A stretch of 39,491 bases of DNA from Terriglobia bacterium (GTDB lineage: Bacteria > Acidobacteriota > Terriglobia > 20CM-2-55-15). Both the position numbers and the translations under genes were made by a program. Positions 32,004 to 39,491 of this stretch are shown piece by piece (positions within the stretch are counted from its first letter, which is position 1; every line of letters begins with the position of its first letter). The DNA is taken from assembly GCA_036496425.1 (NCBI GenBank), contig DASXLG010000174.1:1-39491 (forward strand), in the 5' to 3' direction. The notes under the pieces are model-generated. The model was not told the DNA's origin and did no database searches. It saw only the letters and a list, made by a program, of their open reading frames with translations.

Positions 32004-33557
32004 ATGAAGGCGCAAGCTTTGCTTATCGTGACCATTTCCGCCCTGATCTTTTCCGCCGGCAGTCTTATGGCTGCGCCGGCTGTCAGCTGTGAGCAACTTG
32101 GATCATTCCAGCTGAAGAATGTGAGCTCCATCACCGCAAAATCGGTCCCGGCGGGAACGTTCGCGCCGCCCGCCGGCGCGCCGCTTCAGGATCTGCCGGC
32201 ATTCTGCCGCGTCTCGATCATGATCAAGCCCCGGATTAATATTGAGGTCTGGCTTCCGCTCATGTGGAACGAACGATTCCAGGCAGTTGGCGGAGGCGGC
32301 TATGCCGGATCGATCTCGTGGCCTGCACTGGCCACTGCCTTGCGCAGTGGATACGCGACTGCTTCGACGGACACCGGTCACGATGGCGCAACCCAACAAG
32401 GCGGAAGTTTCGCGCTGAATAAAGACGGGACGCCGAACCCGCAACTGGTCGAAGATTTCGCCTTCCGCTCGCTTCAGGAACTGACGATGCAATCGAAGGA
32501 GCTGATCAAAGCCTTCTACGCGGCGAAGCCGAAATATTCCTACTGGAACGGCTGTTCGACCGGCGGCCGCCAGGGCTTGATACAGGCGCAGCGTCTGCCC
32601 GGCGGCTATGACGGCATACTCGCCGGCGCACCGGCGATCAATTGGGATCGCTTCATTCCGGCGGAACTCTGGCCGCAGGTCGTCATGAAGCAGGAGGCCG
32701 GCGGACCCATCGCAGCGTGCAAACTGAACACGGTGACGAGTGCCGCGATTCGCGCCTGCGACAGCTTTGATGGCGTTATGGACGGCGTACTGGAGGATCC
32801 GCGGCGCTGCAAGTTCGACCCCGTGGCCTTGCAGTGCGCAGCCGGAGCGACGCCCGACTGCAATTGCCTTACAGCCGGCGAAGTCGCGGCAGTGCGCAAA
32901 ATCTGGGACGGTCCACGTTCGAAGGATGGTGACCGGCTGTCGTATGGGCTCACGCGTGGAGCACCCCTGGCGGCGCTGTCCGGTAACGCCGCTTTTTCCA
33001 TTTCCGCGGATCATTTCAAATATTGGGTGGAACGCAACCCGTCGTTCGACTGGCATACACTGGACTACCCCGGCTTCGAGTCGGAATTCCAGAAGTCGCG
33101 GGCGCAGTTGAATCGCGTAATCGGATCCGACGATGCAGATCTTCACCAGTTTCACCGGGATGGCGGCAAGGTTCTCCTATGGCACGGCCTGGCGGATCAG
33201 CTCATCTTTCCGGAAGGTACGATCGATTATTACGAGCGCGTTGTAGACAAGTCTGGAGGCCTCAAGGAGACTCAAACCTTCGCCCGGCTCTTCCTCGCGC
33301 CCGGAGTGGGCCATTGCGGCGGCGGCAGCGGTCCGAACTCGTTCGACCTGTTCGGAGAGCTTGTAAAGTGGGTCGAGTCCGGGCAGGCTCCCGAACGCAT
33401 CATCGCTTCGCGTACTCAAAACGATCAGGTCGTACGCACGCGCCCGCTTTGCGCGTATCCAAAGGTTGCGACGTATTCGGGAAGCGGCAGCACAGATGAC
33501 GCGAAAAATTTCGTCTGCGAAACGCCGTTCGATTACACCAACCGATGGATCAAGTGA
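32004..33557 (+). CDS. Secreted tannase/feruloyl-esterase family hydrolase
   Basis: The 517-residue enzyme has a signal peptide (about 1-24) and the alpha/beta-hydrolase fold of the tannase family. The family CS-D-HC motif is complete: Cys184-Ser185 in NGCSTGGRQG, Asp398 in HGLADQLI, His437-Cys438 in VGHCGGG, where the cysteines form a disulphide next to the active site. A lid/calcium-binding region lies at about 240-330 (Cys-rich). It should hydrolyse esters of gallic, ferulic or similar aromatic acids, or related synthetic esters. ATG 32004 has a GAGGAG leader. It overlaps the following CoA-ligase gene by 13 bases, which suggests the released acid is activated by that enzyme. Confidence 0.9.
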   Translation: MKAQALLIVTISALIFSAGSLMAAPAVSCEQLGSFQLKNVSSITAKSVPAGTFAPPAGAPLQDLPAFCRVSIMIKPRINIEVWLPLMWNERFQAVGGGGYAGSISWPALATALRSGYATASTDTGHDGATQQGGSFALNKDGTPNPQLVEDFAFRSLQELTMQSKELIKAFYAAKPKYSYWNGCSTGGRQGLIQAQRLPGGYDGILAGAPAINWDRFIPAELWPQVVMKQEAGGPIAACKLNTVTSAAIRACDSFDGVMDGVLEDPRRCKFDPVALQCAAGATPDCNCLTAGEVAAVRKIWDGPRSKDGDRLSYGLTRGAPLAALSGNAAFSISADHFKYWVERNPSFDWHTLDYPGFESEFQKSRAQLNRVIGSDDADLHQFHRDGGKVLLWHGLADQLIFPEGTIDYYERVVDKSGGLKETQTFARLFLAPGVGHCGGGSGPNSFDLFGELVKWVESGQAPERIIASRTQNDQVVRTRPLCAYPKVATYSGSGSTDDAKNFVCETPFDYTNRWIK

Positions 33558-35104
33558 CGAGCGGCCTTCCAGATCGGTACAACCTGGCCGACGACTTTGT
33601 TGACCGGCACGTCCGGGAGGGCCGCGGCGCAAAAGTCGCCATCGCGTGTGAATCAAGGACGCTCACCTACTCTCAACTTGCGGAGCAGGTGAACCAGGCC
33701 GGCAACGCGCTCATCGCCCTGGGAATTCAGGAAGAACAGCGCGTCATGGTCCTGCTTCCCGATATTCCCGAGTTTGCCGTGGCATATTTCGCGGCGATGA
33801 AGATCGGCGCTGTCGCCGTTCCGACAAGCACGGCGTTGCGCGCCGCCGATTACGCATACTTCCTCGATGAAAGCCGGGCCCGCGCATTGATTATCCACTC
33901 GTCGATTTATGAGCAGGCCTCACCGGCTCTGGCGAACCGCAAGTACCTTCGGCATGTGATCGGGTGCGGCGATCGGGTTGAAGGACTTTGCTCCTGGGAG
34001 GACTGGCTTTGGGCCTCGTCCCCTGTACTGCAGGCGGCCGAAACCGCCGGAGACGATGCGGCCTTCTGGCTGTGGACTTCCGGCAGCACCGGCCATCCCA
34101 AGGCCGCAGTCCACCTGCACAAGGACTGGGCGCATTGCTGCACCAATTACGCGCGCGGAATTCTGGGGATTCGAGCGGATGACATCACATTTTCCGCCTC
34201 GAAGCTGTTTCATGCTTATGGCCTCGGCAACGGCCTGATGTTTCCGTTTCATGCCGGCGCGAGCACGGTGATGTATTCCGGCAAACCGCACGCAACAGCC
34301 GTCTTGAAAACCGTGCAAGACATGAAGCCGACGCTGTTCTTTTCCGTTCCGACGCTCTACGCGGCAATGCTTCAGGAATCGGATCAGAGGCACTATGACA
34401 TCTCGAGCGTGCGTCTCGCCGTTTCGGCGGCAGAGCCTTTGCCCGCCGAAATCTTTCGCCGCTGGAAGCAACGCTTCGGCATCGAGATCCTTGACGGGAT
34501 CGGCTCCACGGAAGTGCTCCACATCTACATCTCCGCATCGCCGGGATGCGTCAAGCCCGGCAGCTCCGGACAGCCTGTACCGGGCTACGATGTTCGCATC
34601 CTCGATTCGGACGGGCTCGAAGCTCCCGCAGGCTGCATCGGAGACCTGTGGGTTCGGGGACCAAGCACTTCACCGGGATATTGGAAGCGCCCCGCGCTGA
34701 CACGGGCCCGGATGCGCGGTGACTGGTTTGTCACCGGCGACAAGTACTATGTCGACGAAGACGGTTACTACTGGTACGCGGGACGCAGCGACGATATATT
34801 TCGCGTCTCCGGCCAATGGGTCTCTCCGAATGAAGTGGAAAGCACGCTGATGGAACATGGCGTCGTGGTTGAAGCCGCGGTCGTCGCGTTCGAGGAAGAG
34901 ACGCGACTGCTCACTCCAAAAGCATTCGTCGTTTTGAAAAAAGGTGTACCGGGCACGGCCGAACTCGTCCGTGAGCTTCAGGAGTTCGTCAAACAGCGGA
35001 TCACGCCCTACAAGTATCCCCGCCGCATCGAATTTCTCCCCGAACTGCCCAAGAGCGCAGCGGGAAAAGTCCTTCGCTATAAATTACGGAACAAGCAGTC
35101 TTGA
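33545..35104 (+). CDS. Benzoate/4-hydroxybenzoate-CoA ligase family enzyme
   Basis: The 519-residue ANL-family adenylating enzyme would join an aromatic acid to CoA using ATP. It has the P-loop WTSGSTGHPKAAVH, the IGSTEVLHIY motif, GDWFVTGDKYYVDEDGYYWY and GRSDDIFRVSGQWVSP, and the catalytic C-terminal Lys in PKSAAGKVLRYK. These fit the benzoate-CoA ligase group better than long-chain acyl-CoA synthetases. It starts 13 bases inside the tannase gene and so is coupled to it. Which aromatic acid is used cannot be read from sequence; gallate, ferulate or hydroxybenzoate are candidates. Confidence 0.88.
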   Translation: MDQVTSGLPDRYNLADDFVDRHVREGRGAKVAIACESRTLTYSQLAEQVNQAGNALIALGIQEEQRVMVLLPDIPEFAVAYFAAMKIGAVAVPTSTALRAADYAYFLDESRARALIIHSSIYEQASPALANRKYLRHVIGCGDRVEGLCSWEDWLWASSPVLQAAETAGDDAAFWLWTSGSTGHPKAAVHLHKDWAHCCTNYARGILGIRADDITFSASKLFHAYGLGNGLMFPFHAGASTVMYSGKPHATAVLKTVQDMKPTLFFSVPTLYAAMLQESDQRHYDISSVRLAVSAAEPLPAEIFRRWKQRFGIEILDGIGSTEVLHIYISASPGCVKPGSSGQPVPGYDVRILDSDGLEAPAGCIGDLWVRGPSTSPGYWKRPALTRARMRGDWFVTGDKYYVDEDGYYWYAGRSDDIFRVSGQWVSPNEVESTLMEHGVVVEAAVVAFEEETRLLTPKAFVVLKKGVPGTAELVRELQEFVKQRITPYKYPRRIEFLPELPKSAAGKVLRYKLRNKQS

Positions 35105-35124
35105 GCCTCTTGTGCTTCTTGTGG
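35105..35124 (-). repeat. Micro-repeat CCACAAGAAGCACAAGAGGC
   Basis: A copy of the boundary micro-repeat on the minus strand in the 30-base gap between the CoA-ligase stop and the convergent CPBP protease stop. It lacks a strong hairpin. Confidence 0.4.
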
Positions 35125-35134
35125 TTTCTTCCCC

Positions 35135-36469
35135 CTAGCTGCCGCTCCCGCGCAACAACGCCAGGGCGAGTGTGATCACCAGAAAATTGTTGAATGCGTG
35201 AGCCGCCATCGGCGCGATGATGGATCCGCGCCATTCGCGCAACGCGGCAAGGGACATCGCAATGGAACCGAGCGCGGGAATGGCGGCCCAACCCTGCGGA
35301 TGGATGACGGCAAAAAGGCAGGACACCACGGCCGCGCTGAACGCCCATCCCCAGCGGCCGCGCAGATGGTGAAAGAGCGCACCGCGAAACATCGTTTCTT
35401 CAAGCACGGGAGCCCACACGCATGCGATTCCGTAGAGCACGAGAATGTTGCCCTGCAGCAGCGGCGTGATCGCATCGCGCGGCACAGTTCCGGTAATTCG
35501 AATAAGAATCACAGTAACCAGAATGCCGGCTCCGACAATCGGGAGACACGCCAGATAGCCTGCAATGCCGGATGCAAATTCCCACCACCAGCCCCGCCCG
35601 GAATACCAGCCCAGCGCGGTTCGCCAATCCTCCGCCGGGCCGGCAGTTCTTACGATTATCAGAATGACCGCAGGAATGATCAGCCATGCCACCCAATTCC
35701 AACTCGGACTCGAAAGGCCCACCCAACGAATCGCCAGACCCAGGAGAACGAAGAGAACGAGGTACAGCGCGAAACCCTTCAGATATGCCGCGGAGCCATC
35801 GGGCTGCGAAACATAACCGGGCCGGATCTTGCCTTTGCGCCAGCAGACGATCGCGGTAACCGACAGGCCGAGCGACACGCCAACCAGCCCCAACATCCCG
35901 GCGGCTAATACACCCAGAAGAAAAAAAGTACGCCGGGCCGCTCGATCGATCGATTTCCTCGCTTCGTCAACCTGCCGTCTATCCGACGCCAACGCCATCC
36001 GCCCAAAATATTCGTACCGTCGAATCAAACGGCCGGCTTCTCCCGGACGCAGCGCCCTCGTTCCGTCCATATATATCGTGTGAAGCGCCGCGAGATCCCG
36101 CGTAACTTCCGGTGCACTCTGCGCCCCCGGCGATATGTCGAGTTTCGACAGCGCGGCAGCCTTACCTTGCAGGTAACCGGAAAGAATCGCTACTCGCACT
36201 TTATCTTCCGGCGACCGCGCCTCGCTTTCCATTTCCTTCATCACACGCAGCCCCTGGTCCGCGGATAACGATCTGGACGCGATCGCCTCCTGCGCCATTA
36301 TCTTCATCCTCAGGTCCGTGACCGCCCCCTCGTTGCTGGAGGTTCCCGCGCGGACGGCATTCGCGGCAATCAGAAGAGCAACCATCACCAGGATGATCAG
36401 CCATGCCAGAATCTGACCCCGCCGGGGCTGTGGTGCTGGTTTCAATTCCGAAACGGCATCAGTGCGCAT
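35135..36469 (-). CDS. CPBP-family intramembrane metalloprotease
   Basis: A 444-residue integral membrane protein with a basic N terminus, TM at about 21-40, a periplasmic, helix-rich domain (about 45-175), and multiple C-terminal TM segments from residue 182 on. The CPBP/Abi protease motifs are present: EETMFRG (Glu357, Glu358, Arg362), FAVIH (His390) and HAFNN (His424, Asn427). Members include the bacteriocin self-immunity protein Abi group and Rce1-like CAAX proteases; substrates are unknown. The unusually long N-terminal domain is not typical of the short CPBP proteins. It converges with the CoA-ligase gene. Confidence 0.87.
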   Translation of the reverse strand: MRTDAVSELKPAPQPRRGQILAWLIILVMVALLIAANAVRAGTSSNEGAVTDLRMKIMAQEAIASRSLSADQGLRVMKEMESEARSPEDKVRVAILSGYLQGKAAALSKLDISPGAQSAPEVTRDLAALHTIYMDGTRALRPGEAGRLIRRYEYFGRMALASDRRQVDEARKSIDRAARRTFFLLGVLAAGMLGLVGVSLGLSVTAIVCWRKGKIRPGYVSQPDGSAAYLKGFALYLVLFVLLGLAIRWVGLSSPSWNWVAWLIIPAVILIIVRTAGPAEDWRTALGWYSGRGWWWEFASGIAGYLACLPIVGAGILVTVILIRITGTVPRDAITPLLQGNILVLYGIACVWAPVLEETMFRGALFHHLRGRWGWAFSAAVVSCLFAVIHPQGWAAIPALGSIAMSLAALREWRGSIIAPMAAHAFNNFLVITLALALLRGSGS

Positions 36470-36472
36470 AAA

Positions 36473-36562
36473 TTACTTTCGTGGCCTGTAGTGTCCGAAG
36501 GCGTTGAGTTGAACACCATCCGCAAGCATGTAATGATATGTGGTCCAATAGGGCGACAGTGA
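36473..36562 (-). pseudogene. Possible 29-codon relic of an upstream gene
   Basis: On the minus strand, after an in-frame TGA (36563-36565), a frame reads SLSPYWTTYHYMLADGVQL then NAFGHYRPRK and ends with TAA, three bases before the CPBP start. The length and the position directly upstream of CPBP suggest the tail of a former neighbour, cut off where the divergent MetF-like gene was placed. It may also be chance. I know no family match. Confidence 0.25.
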
Positions 36563-36580
36563 TCAATTCTGAGGTGAAGG

Positions 36581-37453
36581 ATGTCCGAACCGACCAACAA
36601 ATCGCAAAGCATCGCGCCGATGCTGCGGGGTTATTCCGTTGAAATCAGCCCGACTAATGAAAAAGTAGTTGCATCCGCGCTGGAGCGGCTCGAGCCGGGG
36701 ACCGAGGTGTATCTCACCTGGATACCGGGCGAGGACGTTTTCCGGGCTATCGCGCCCGCCGGAGCGCTGCGTAAAAAAGGGCTGTTTCCGGTGCCGCATA
36801 TCGGAGCGCGCCATCTCGAGAGTGTGGCACAACTCGATGATCTGCTTGGCCGTTTCGCCGCTGAAGGCGTCGATCGAGTTCTGCTTATCGGCGGCGAGCG
36901 CGATAAGCCCCTCGGCCCTTTCGACGCCACCATTCAGGTCATGCAAACGGGCCTGCTCCAGAGACACAAGATCATGCGCATCGGAATCAGTGGATTTCCC
37001 GAAGGCCATCCCAAGCTTTCAGAGCAGGTGCTGGGTGAATCGACGGTCGCGAAAATGAAGTACGCCCGGGAGATCGGCCTTGAGGTCTCGGTCGTCACGC
37101 AGTTTGCTTTCGAAGGCGGGCCGATTGCCGAGTGGCTCAAAAAACTCCGCGGGATGGGCGTCGATATACCGGTACGCATCGGGCTTGCGGGACCGGCGGG
37201 CATCGCAACCCTGACGCGCTATGCAATCGCGTGCGGCGTCGGCAACTCCATCCGCGCGCTTACCAAATCCGTTTCGTTCGGACGCCTGCTGACCGAACGT
37301 GATCCGGAGCCTGTCATACGTGAACTCATGTCCGCAGCTCCGAATGGAGATCCTTCCGCGCCGCCATTGGGAGTTTCCGCGCTGCACTTTTATACATTTG
37401 GCGGCATCAAGAAAACCGTCGATTGGATCAGCGGGGAGCGCACTAAGACCTAA
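36581..37453 (+). CDS. Methylenetetrahydrofolate reductase family protein (MetF-like)
   Basis: The 290-residue protein has the TIM-barrel of MetF-type flavoproteins: GYSVEISPTNEKV (matching the FE-x-x-P motif near the start), VYLTWIPGED, GVDRVLLIGGERDKP (FAD-binding Gly-rich strand), MRIGISGFPEGHP and GLEVSVVTQFAFEGG. True MetF reduces 5,10-methylenetetrahydrofolate to 5-methyl-THF for methionine synthesis. Length fits MetF (about 290-300). The usual FE(F/V)FPP start is altered to VEISP, so this may be a homologue of another type, for example from C1 catabolism. ATG 36581 has a GAAGG leader. Confidence 0.82.
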   Translation: MSEPTNKSQSIAPMLRGYSVEISPTNEKVVASALERLEPGTEVYLTWIPGEDVFRAIAPAGALRKKGLFPVPHIGARHLESVAQLDDLLGRFAAEGVDRVLLIGGERDKPLGPFDATIQVMQTGLLQRHKIMRIGISGFPEGHPKLSEQVLGESTVAKMKYAREIGLEVSVVTQFAFEGGPIAEWLKKLRGMGVDIPVRIGLAGPAGIATLTRYAIACGVGNSIRALTKSVSFGRLLTERDPEPVIRELMSAAPNGDPSAPPLGVSALHFYTFGGIKKTVDWISGERTKT

Positions 37454-37492
37454 CGTAAAGGGCATCAAAAACGGCCGCCACCAACTGGCCTC

Positions 37493-37549
37493 GTGAGCGA
37501 CCCCCTGCCGGCCGCTTCGCGGCCGGCAGGGGGTCGCTCACACACCATG
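37493..37549. repeat. Palindromic intergenic repeat, copy 4 (minimal hairpin form)
   Basis: GTGAGCGACCCCCTGCC plus GGCCGC (37493-37515), a 3-base loop TTC, and the perfect 23-bp complement (37519-37541) form one hairpin. The right flank ACACCATG (37542-37549) is the intact outer end of the other copies, while the left flank is changed to ACTGGCCTC. It lies between convergent metF-like and dedA genes, where it could serve as a bidirectional terminator. Confidence 0.85.
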
Positions 37550-37565
37550 TTGAATCGAAGCGGAT

Positions 37566-38111
37566 CTACTCGACCGGCGGTTCTCCCTGAGCTCCGGATC
37601 GTGAGAGCCAGCGGAAGAACAGGATGACAATCGCTGCGGGAATGACCGGCGCCCACCAGGCTTTGATTCCGAGCGCGGACATCGAGGTCGGGCCGAGTTG
37701 AAGCACGATGAGCATAATCGCCGCTGCCCAGGCGATGGCGCTAATGAGACTCAGCCCGGAAAAGGTAATGGCGGCGACGCCGGAGTAGGCGCAGGCGACA
37801 GGAATCGCAATTCGCAATCCGGGCAGGAAGCGCACCGCCAGGATGAGTTTTGTCGCATGGCGGTGCATCCGCTCCTGCATGGCCCTGCGCCGGCGCGCAA
37901 TATTCTCGAACTTGTTCAGCCACGAACTTAGAGGGCCGCGCGCGGCGTAGTACCAGAACTGGTCGCCTGCCCAGCCTCCGAACGAACCGGAAACGAGAAC
38001 ACCAAACGGATTCAAGCGGCCGAGCGATGCTGCCACGACGGCAGCTACATAAACGACTTCGCCCTCGAGCGCCGCCGCAGCGAGAATGCCGAGATAAGGC
38101 CAGAAGCTCAT
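37566..38111 (-). CDS. DedA-family membrane protein (SNARE-associated/VTT domain)
   Basis: The 181-residue integral membrane protein has the VTT/DedA layout: an early hydrophobic LGILAAAALEGEVVYVAAVVAA region with an acidic Glu, GGWAGDQFWYYAARG, a basic HRHATKLILAVRFLPGLRIAIP reentrant segment with the conserved Arg/Pro residues, and TM helices to the end. DedA proteins act in undecaprenyl-phosphate or phospholipid recycling. The ATG overlaps the pdxJ stop (ATGA). It is rather short compared with the 200-220 residues usual for the family. Confidence 0.88.
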   Translation of the reverse strand: MSFWPYLGILAAAALEGEVVYVAAVVAASLGRLNPFGVLVSGSFGGWAGDQFWYYAARGPLSSWLNKFENIARRRRAMQERMHRHATKLILAVRFLPGLRIAIPVACAYSGVAAITFSGLSLISAIAWAAAIMLIVLQLGPTSMSALGIKAWWAPVIPAAIVILFFRWLSRSGAQGEPPVE

Positions 38112-38839
38112 GATGCCGACAAAAGCTCCAGCATGGCGCGAACGGACTGCTCCAACCCCACCAGCGCAGCGCGGGCAATGATGTTGTGTCCGATATTCAA
38201 CTCTACAATCTGGGAAATCTGAGCGATGGCGCGAACGTTGCGGTATGTCAGCCCGTGGCCCGCCAGCACCTGCATGTTTTTCGAATGGGCAAATTCCGCG
38301 GCCGTTGTCACGGCCTGAAGCGCGTCCATGCCTTCCTTCGCCGGACGATTGGTCAACGTGGCATCCGAGTAGCGCGCGGTATTGATCTCGATCATGCGCG
38401 CGCCAAACCCGAGCGCCGCGCGAATCTGCTGCTCGGACGGATCAATAAAGAGGCTGACACTTATATTGTTGGATTGAAGACGCTTGATGGCATTCGTGAT
38501 TGCCTGCTGGTTGCGCGTGCAATCGAGCCCGCCGGTGGTCGTGATCTCGCCGGGAAGTTCCGGCACGAGCGTCACCTGGTCCGGAATCACATCGAGAGCG
38601 ATTCCGAGCATCTCTTCGGTCGCAGCCATTTCGATGTTCAGTTTCGTTTTGATTGTTTCACGCAGGATTTTCACGTCCCGGTGCTGGATGTGCCGCCGGT
38701 CGCCGCGCAAATGAACGGTGATGCCGTGCGCGCCGGCCAGTTCGCAGATCGCGGCGGCGGCCACAGGATCGGGTTCGTTGGTGCGGCGGGCTTCGCGAAT
38801 CGTCGCGATGTGATCGATGTTGACCGACAGGAGCGTCAT
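38108..38839 (-). CDS. pdxJ: Pyridoxine 5'-phosphate synthase
   Basis: PdxJ condenses 1-deoxyxylulose 5-phosphate with 3-amino-2-oxopropyl phosphate to make pyridoxine phosphate. The 243-residue TIM barrel has LSVNIDHIATIREARR, ITVHLRGDRRHIQ, NIEMAATEEML, VTLVPE, FIDPS and LNIGHNIIARA, all family hallmarks. I place the start at ATG 38839, at the start of the core; nine in-frame codons upstream lie within the preceding gene. It overlaps both neighbours by four bases (ATGA each), so it is tightly coupled. The other vitamin B6 genes are not in the window. Confidence 0.97.
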   Translation of the reverse strand: MTLLSVNIDHIATIREARRTNEPDPVAAAAICELAGAHGITVHLRGDRRHIQHRDVKILRETIKTKLNIEMAATEEMLGIALDVIPDQVTLVPELPGEITTTGGLDCTRNQQAITNAIKRLQSNNISVSLFIDPSEQQIRAALGFGARMIEINTARYSDATLTNRPAKEGMDALQAVTTAAEFAHSKNMQVLAGHGLTYRNVRAIAQISQIVELNIGHNIIARAALVGLEQSVRAMLELLSAS

Positions 38840-39491
38840 GAGTACCTTCCGATTGCTGCGTTCCAACGGATTCTCGCGAGATCGAAGAACATGCGCACGC
38901 CGTCCCGGAAAAAGCTGACCTTGCTGCCTTCGGCATGGCTCCAGCGAACCGGCGTTTCGCAGATCTTGAGTCCGCGTCTTTTTGCCAGGAATAAAAGCTC
39001 GGCGTCAAAACCGAAACCCGGCGTCGTCTGCATTTCAAAAACCCGCCGGCATTTCTGCCGCTCGAACAGTTTGAAGCCGCACTGCGTGTCGTGCAGGGGC
39101 AGGCCGAGCAACAGGCGAACCATCAGGTTAAAGACGATTCCGCCCGTTTCCCGCAGTGGGGATTGATGTTTCTGGATGTAGCTTCGATCTACCGCTCGCG
39201 AGCCGATAACCACATCGGCGGCCTGCTTCACGGCGACGTCGAAAAGTTTCGCGGCTTCTTCGATCGGCGCGGACAAGTCGGCATCGGTAAACAGAACATA
39301 GTCGCCGGTTGCCGCAAGCACGCCCTGCCTGACCGCGTATCCCTTGCCGTGATTCTCGTTGTTCTTGACGAGGCGCAATCCTTCGATGCCGGCGCCATTC
39401 ACGATCTCACTGGTATTGTCGCGGGAACCGTCGTCCACCACGATAAGTTCACAGGAAATCGGCGACTGGCGCATGAATGCGTCAATTTGTT
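38836..39491 (-). CDS. Family 2 glycosyltransferase (polyprenyl-phosphate sugar transferase type), N terminus cut off
   Basis: The gene runs off the right end of the window; 218 codons are visible. It has the GT2 signature ELIVVDDGSRDNT, then YVLFTDADLSAPIEEA with the metal-binding DAD, ADVVIGSRAV, and TQCGFKLFER. These match the dolichyl-phosphate-type (DPM1/ALG5) group that moves a sugar onto polyprenyl phosphate at the membrane. A Met at 39474 is not the true start, because the frame continues upstream (QIDAF) without a stop and the usual N-terminal strand is still missing. It overlaps pdxJ by ATGA. Sugar and acceptor are unknown. Confidence 0.9.
   Translation of the reverse strand, partial: QIDAFMRQSPISCELIVVDDGSRDNTSEIVNGAGIEGLRLVKNNENHGKGYAVRQGVLAATGDYVLFTDADLSAPIEEAAKLFDVAVKQAADVVIGSRAVDRSYIQKHQSPLRETGGIVFNLMVRLLLGLPLHDTQCGFKLFERQKCRRVFEMQTTPGFGFDAELLFLAKRRGLKICETPVRWSHAEGSKVSFFRDGVRMFFDLARIRWNAAIGRYS

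Noticed and set aside
32103-33155. A 350-codon minus-strand open frame
   Set aside because: It lies opposite the tannase gene, which has a signal peptide and all catalytic motifs.
1-39491. CRISPR array, tRNA or rRNA genes, IS transposase
   Set aside because: No regularly spaced direct repeats, no cloverleaf-like sequence with CCA or GGTTCGA arms, and no transposase motif were found by reading.

Overview
This 39.5 kb window is a dense bacterial chromosome segment, GC-rich and with short intergenic gaps. It holds mostly core housekeeping genes plus a few accessory and secreted-protein genes. I infer an acidobacterium-like organism, because of the overall style: many secreted proteins, an unlinked PurS/PurQ/PurL system, a CS-D-HC tannase-type esterase, an AbrB/PIN relic and palindromic intergenic repeats. 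No rRNA or tRNA gene is present, so the taxonomic guess is inference only. No phage, IS transposase or CRISPR array is visible.

Layout. (1) 1-10361, minus strand: dprA, topA, [palindromic repeat], folC, plsC, a C26 glutamine-amidotransferase-like hydrolase, a LolA-like secreted protein, hslV, hslU and a three-FN3 lipoprotein. Several junctions are 4-base start/stop overlaps, so folC to the lipoprotein is probably one transcript. The dprA-topA-...-hslV-hslU order recalls the smf-topA-...-clpQ-clpY cluster of Firmicutes, with different genes in the middle. (2) 10437-13731: a secreted TlpA-like thioredoxin coupled to an alpha/beta-hydrolase-fold protein that seems to have lost its catalytic Ser and His; convergent to them, rlmN and a membrane-anchored TlpA-like protein, next to a 35-codon relic of a DUF885-type protein. 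(3) 13844-23488, plus strand: a WalJ-like metallo-beta-lactamase-fold protein, then purB-purS-purQ-purL-purF-purM-purN and tyrS. A long hairpin lies between purM and purN. (4) 23544-27967: a calcium-loop secreted protein, a radical SAM protein, a strong 18-bp hairpin, an orphan dCache histidine kinase, and an AbrB-type antitoxin with an intact operator but apparently only a broken PIN toxin. (5) 28092-31667: hemerythrin, a frameshifted AlkZ-related gene, a secreted TonB-C-like protein and a serine hydrolase. (6) 32004-36469: a tannase/feruloyl-esterase family enzyme overlapping a benzoate-CoA-ligase family enzyme, a likely two-step route from aromatic esters to aromatic acyl-CoA, then a CPBP membrane protease. 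(7) 36581-39491: a MetF-like reductase, a palindromic repeat, dedA, pdxJ and a glycosyltransferase cut by the window end.

The main non-coding signal is a family of dispersed palindromic elements (1-163, 6563-6733, 31760-31898, 37493-37549). They are built from CATGGTGTGTGAGCGACC-type ends and swappable inner hairpins. They sit in tandem, divergent and convergent intergenic gaps and look like a REP/MITE-like repeat family. A second, much shorter micro-repeat (consensus near GCCACAAAAGGCACAAAAGG) recurs at gene boundaries. In two cases it is read as part of a signal peptide, and in one case two inverted copies make the purM-purN hairpin.
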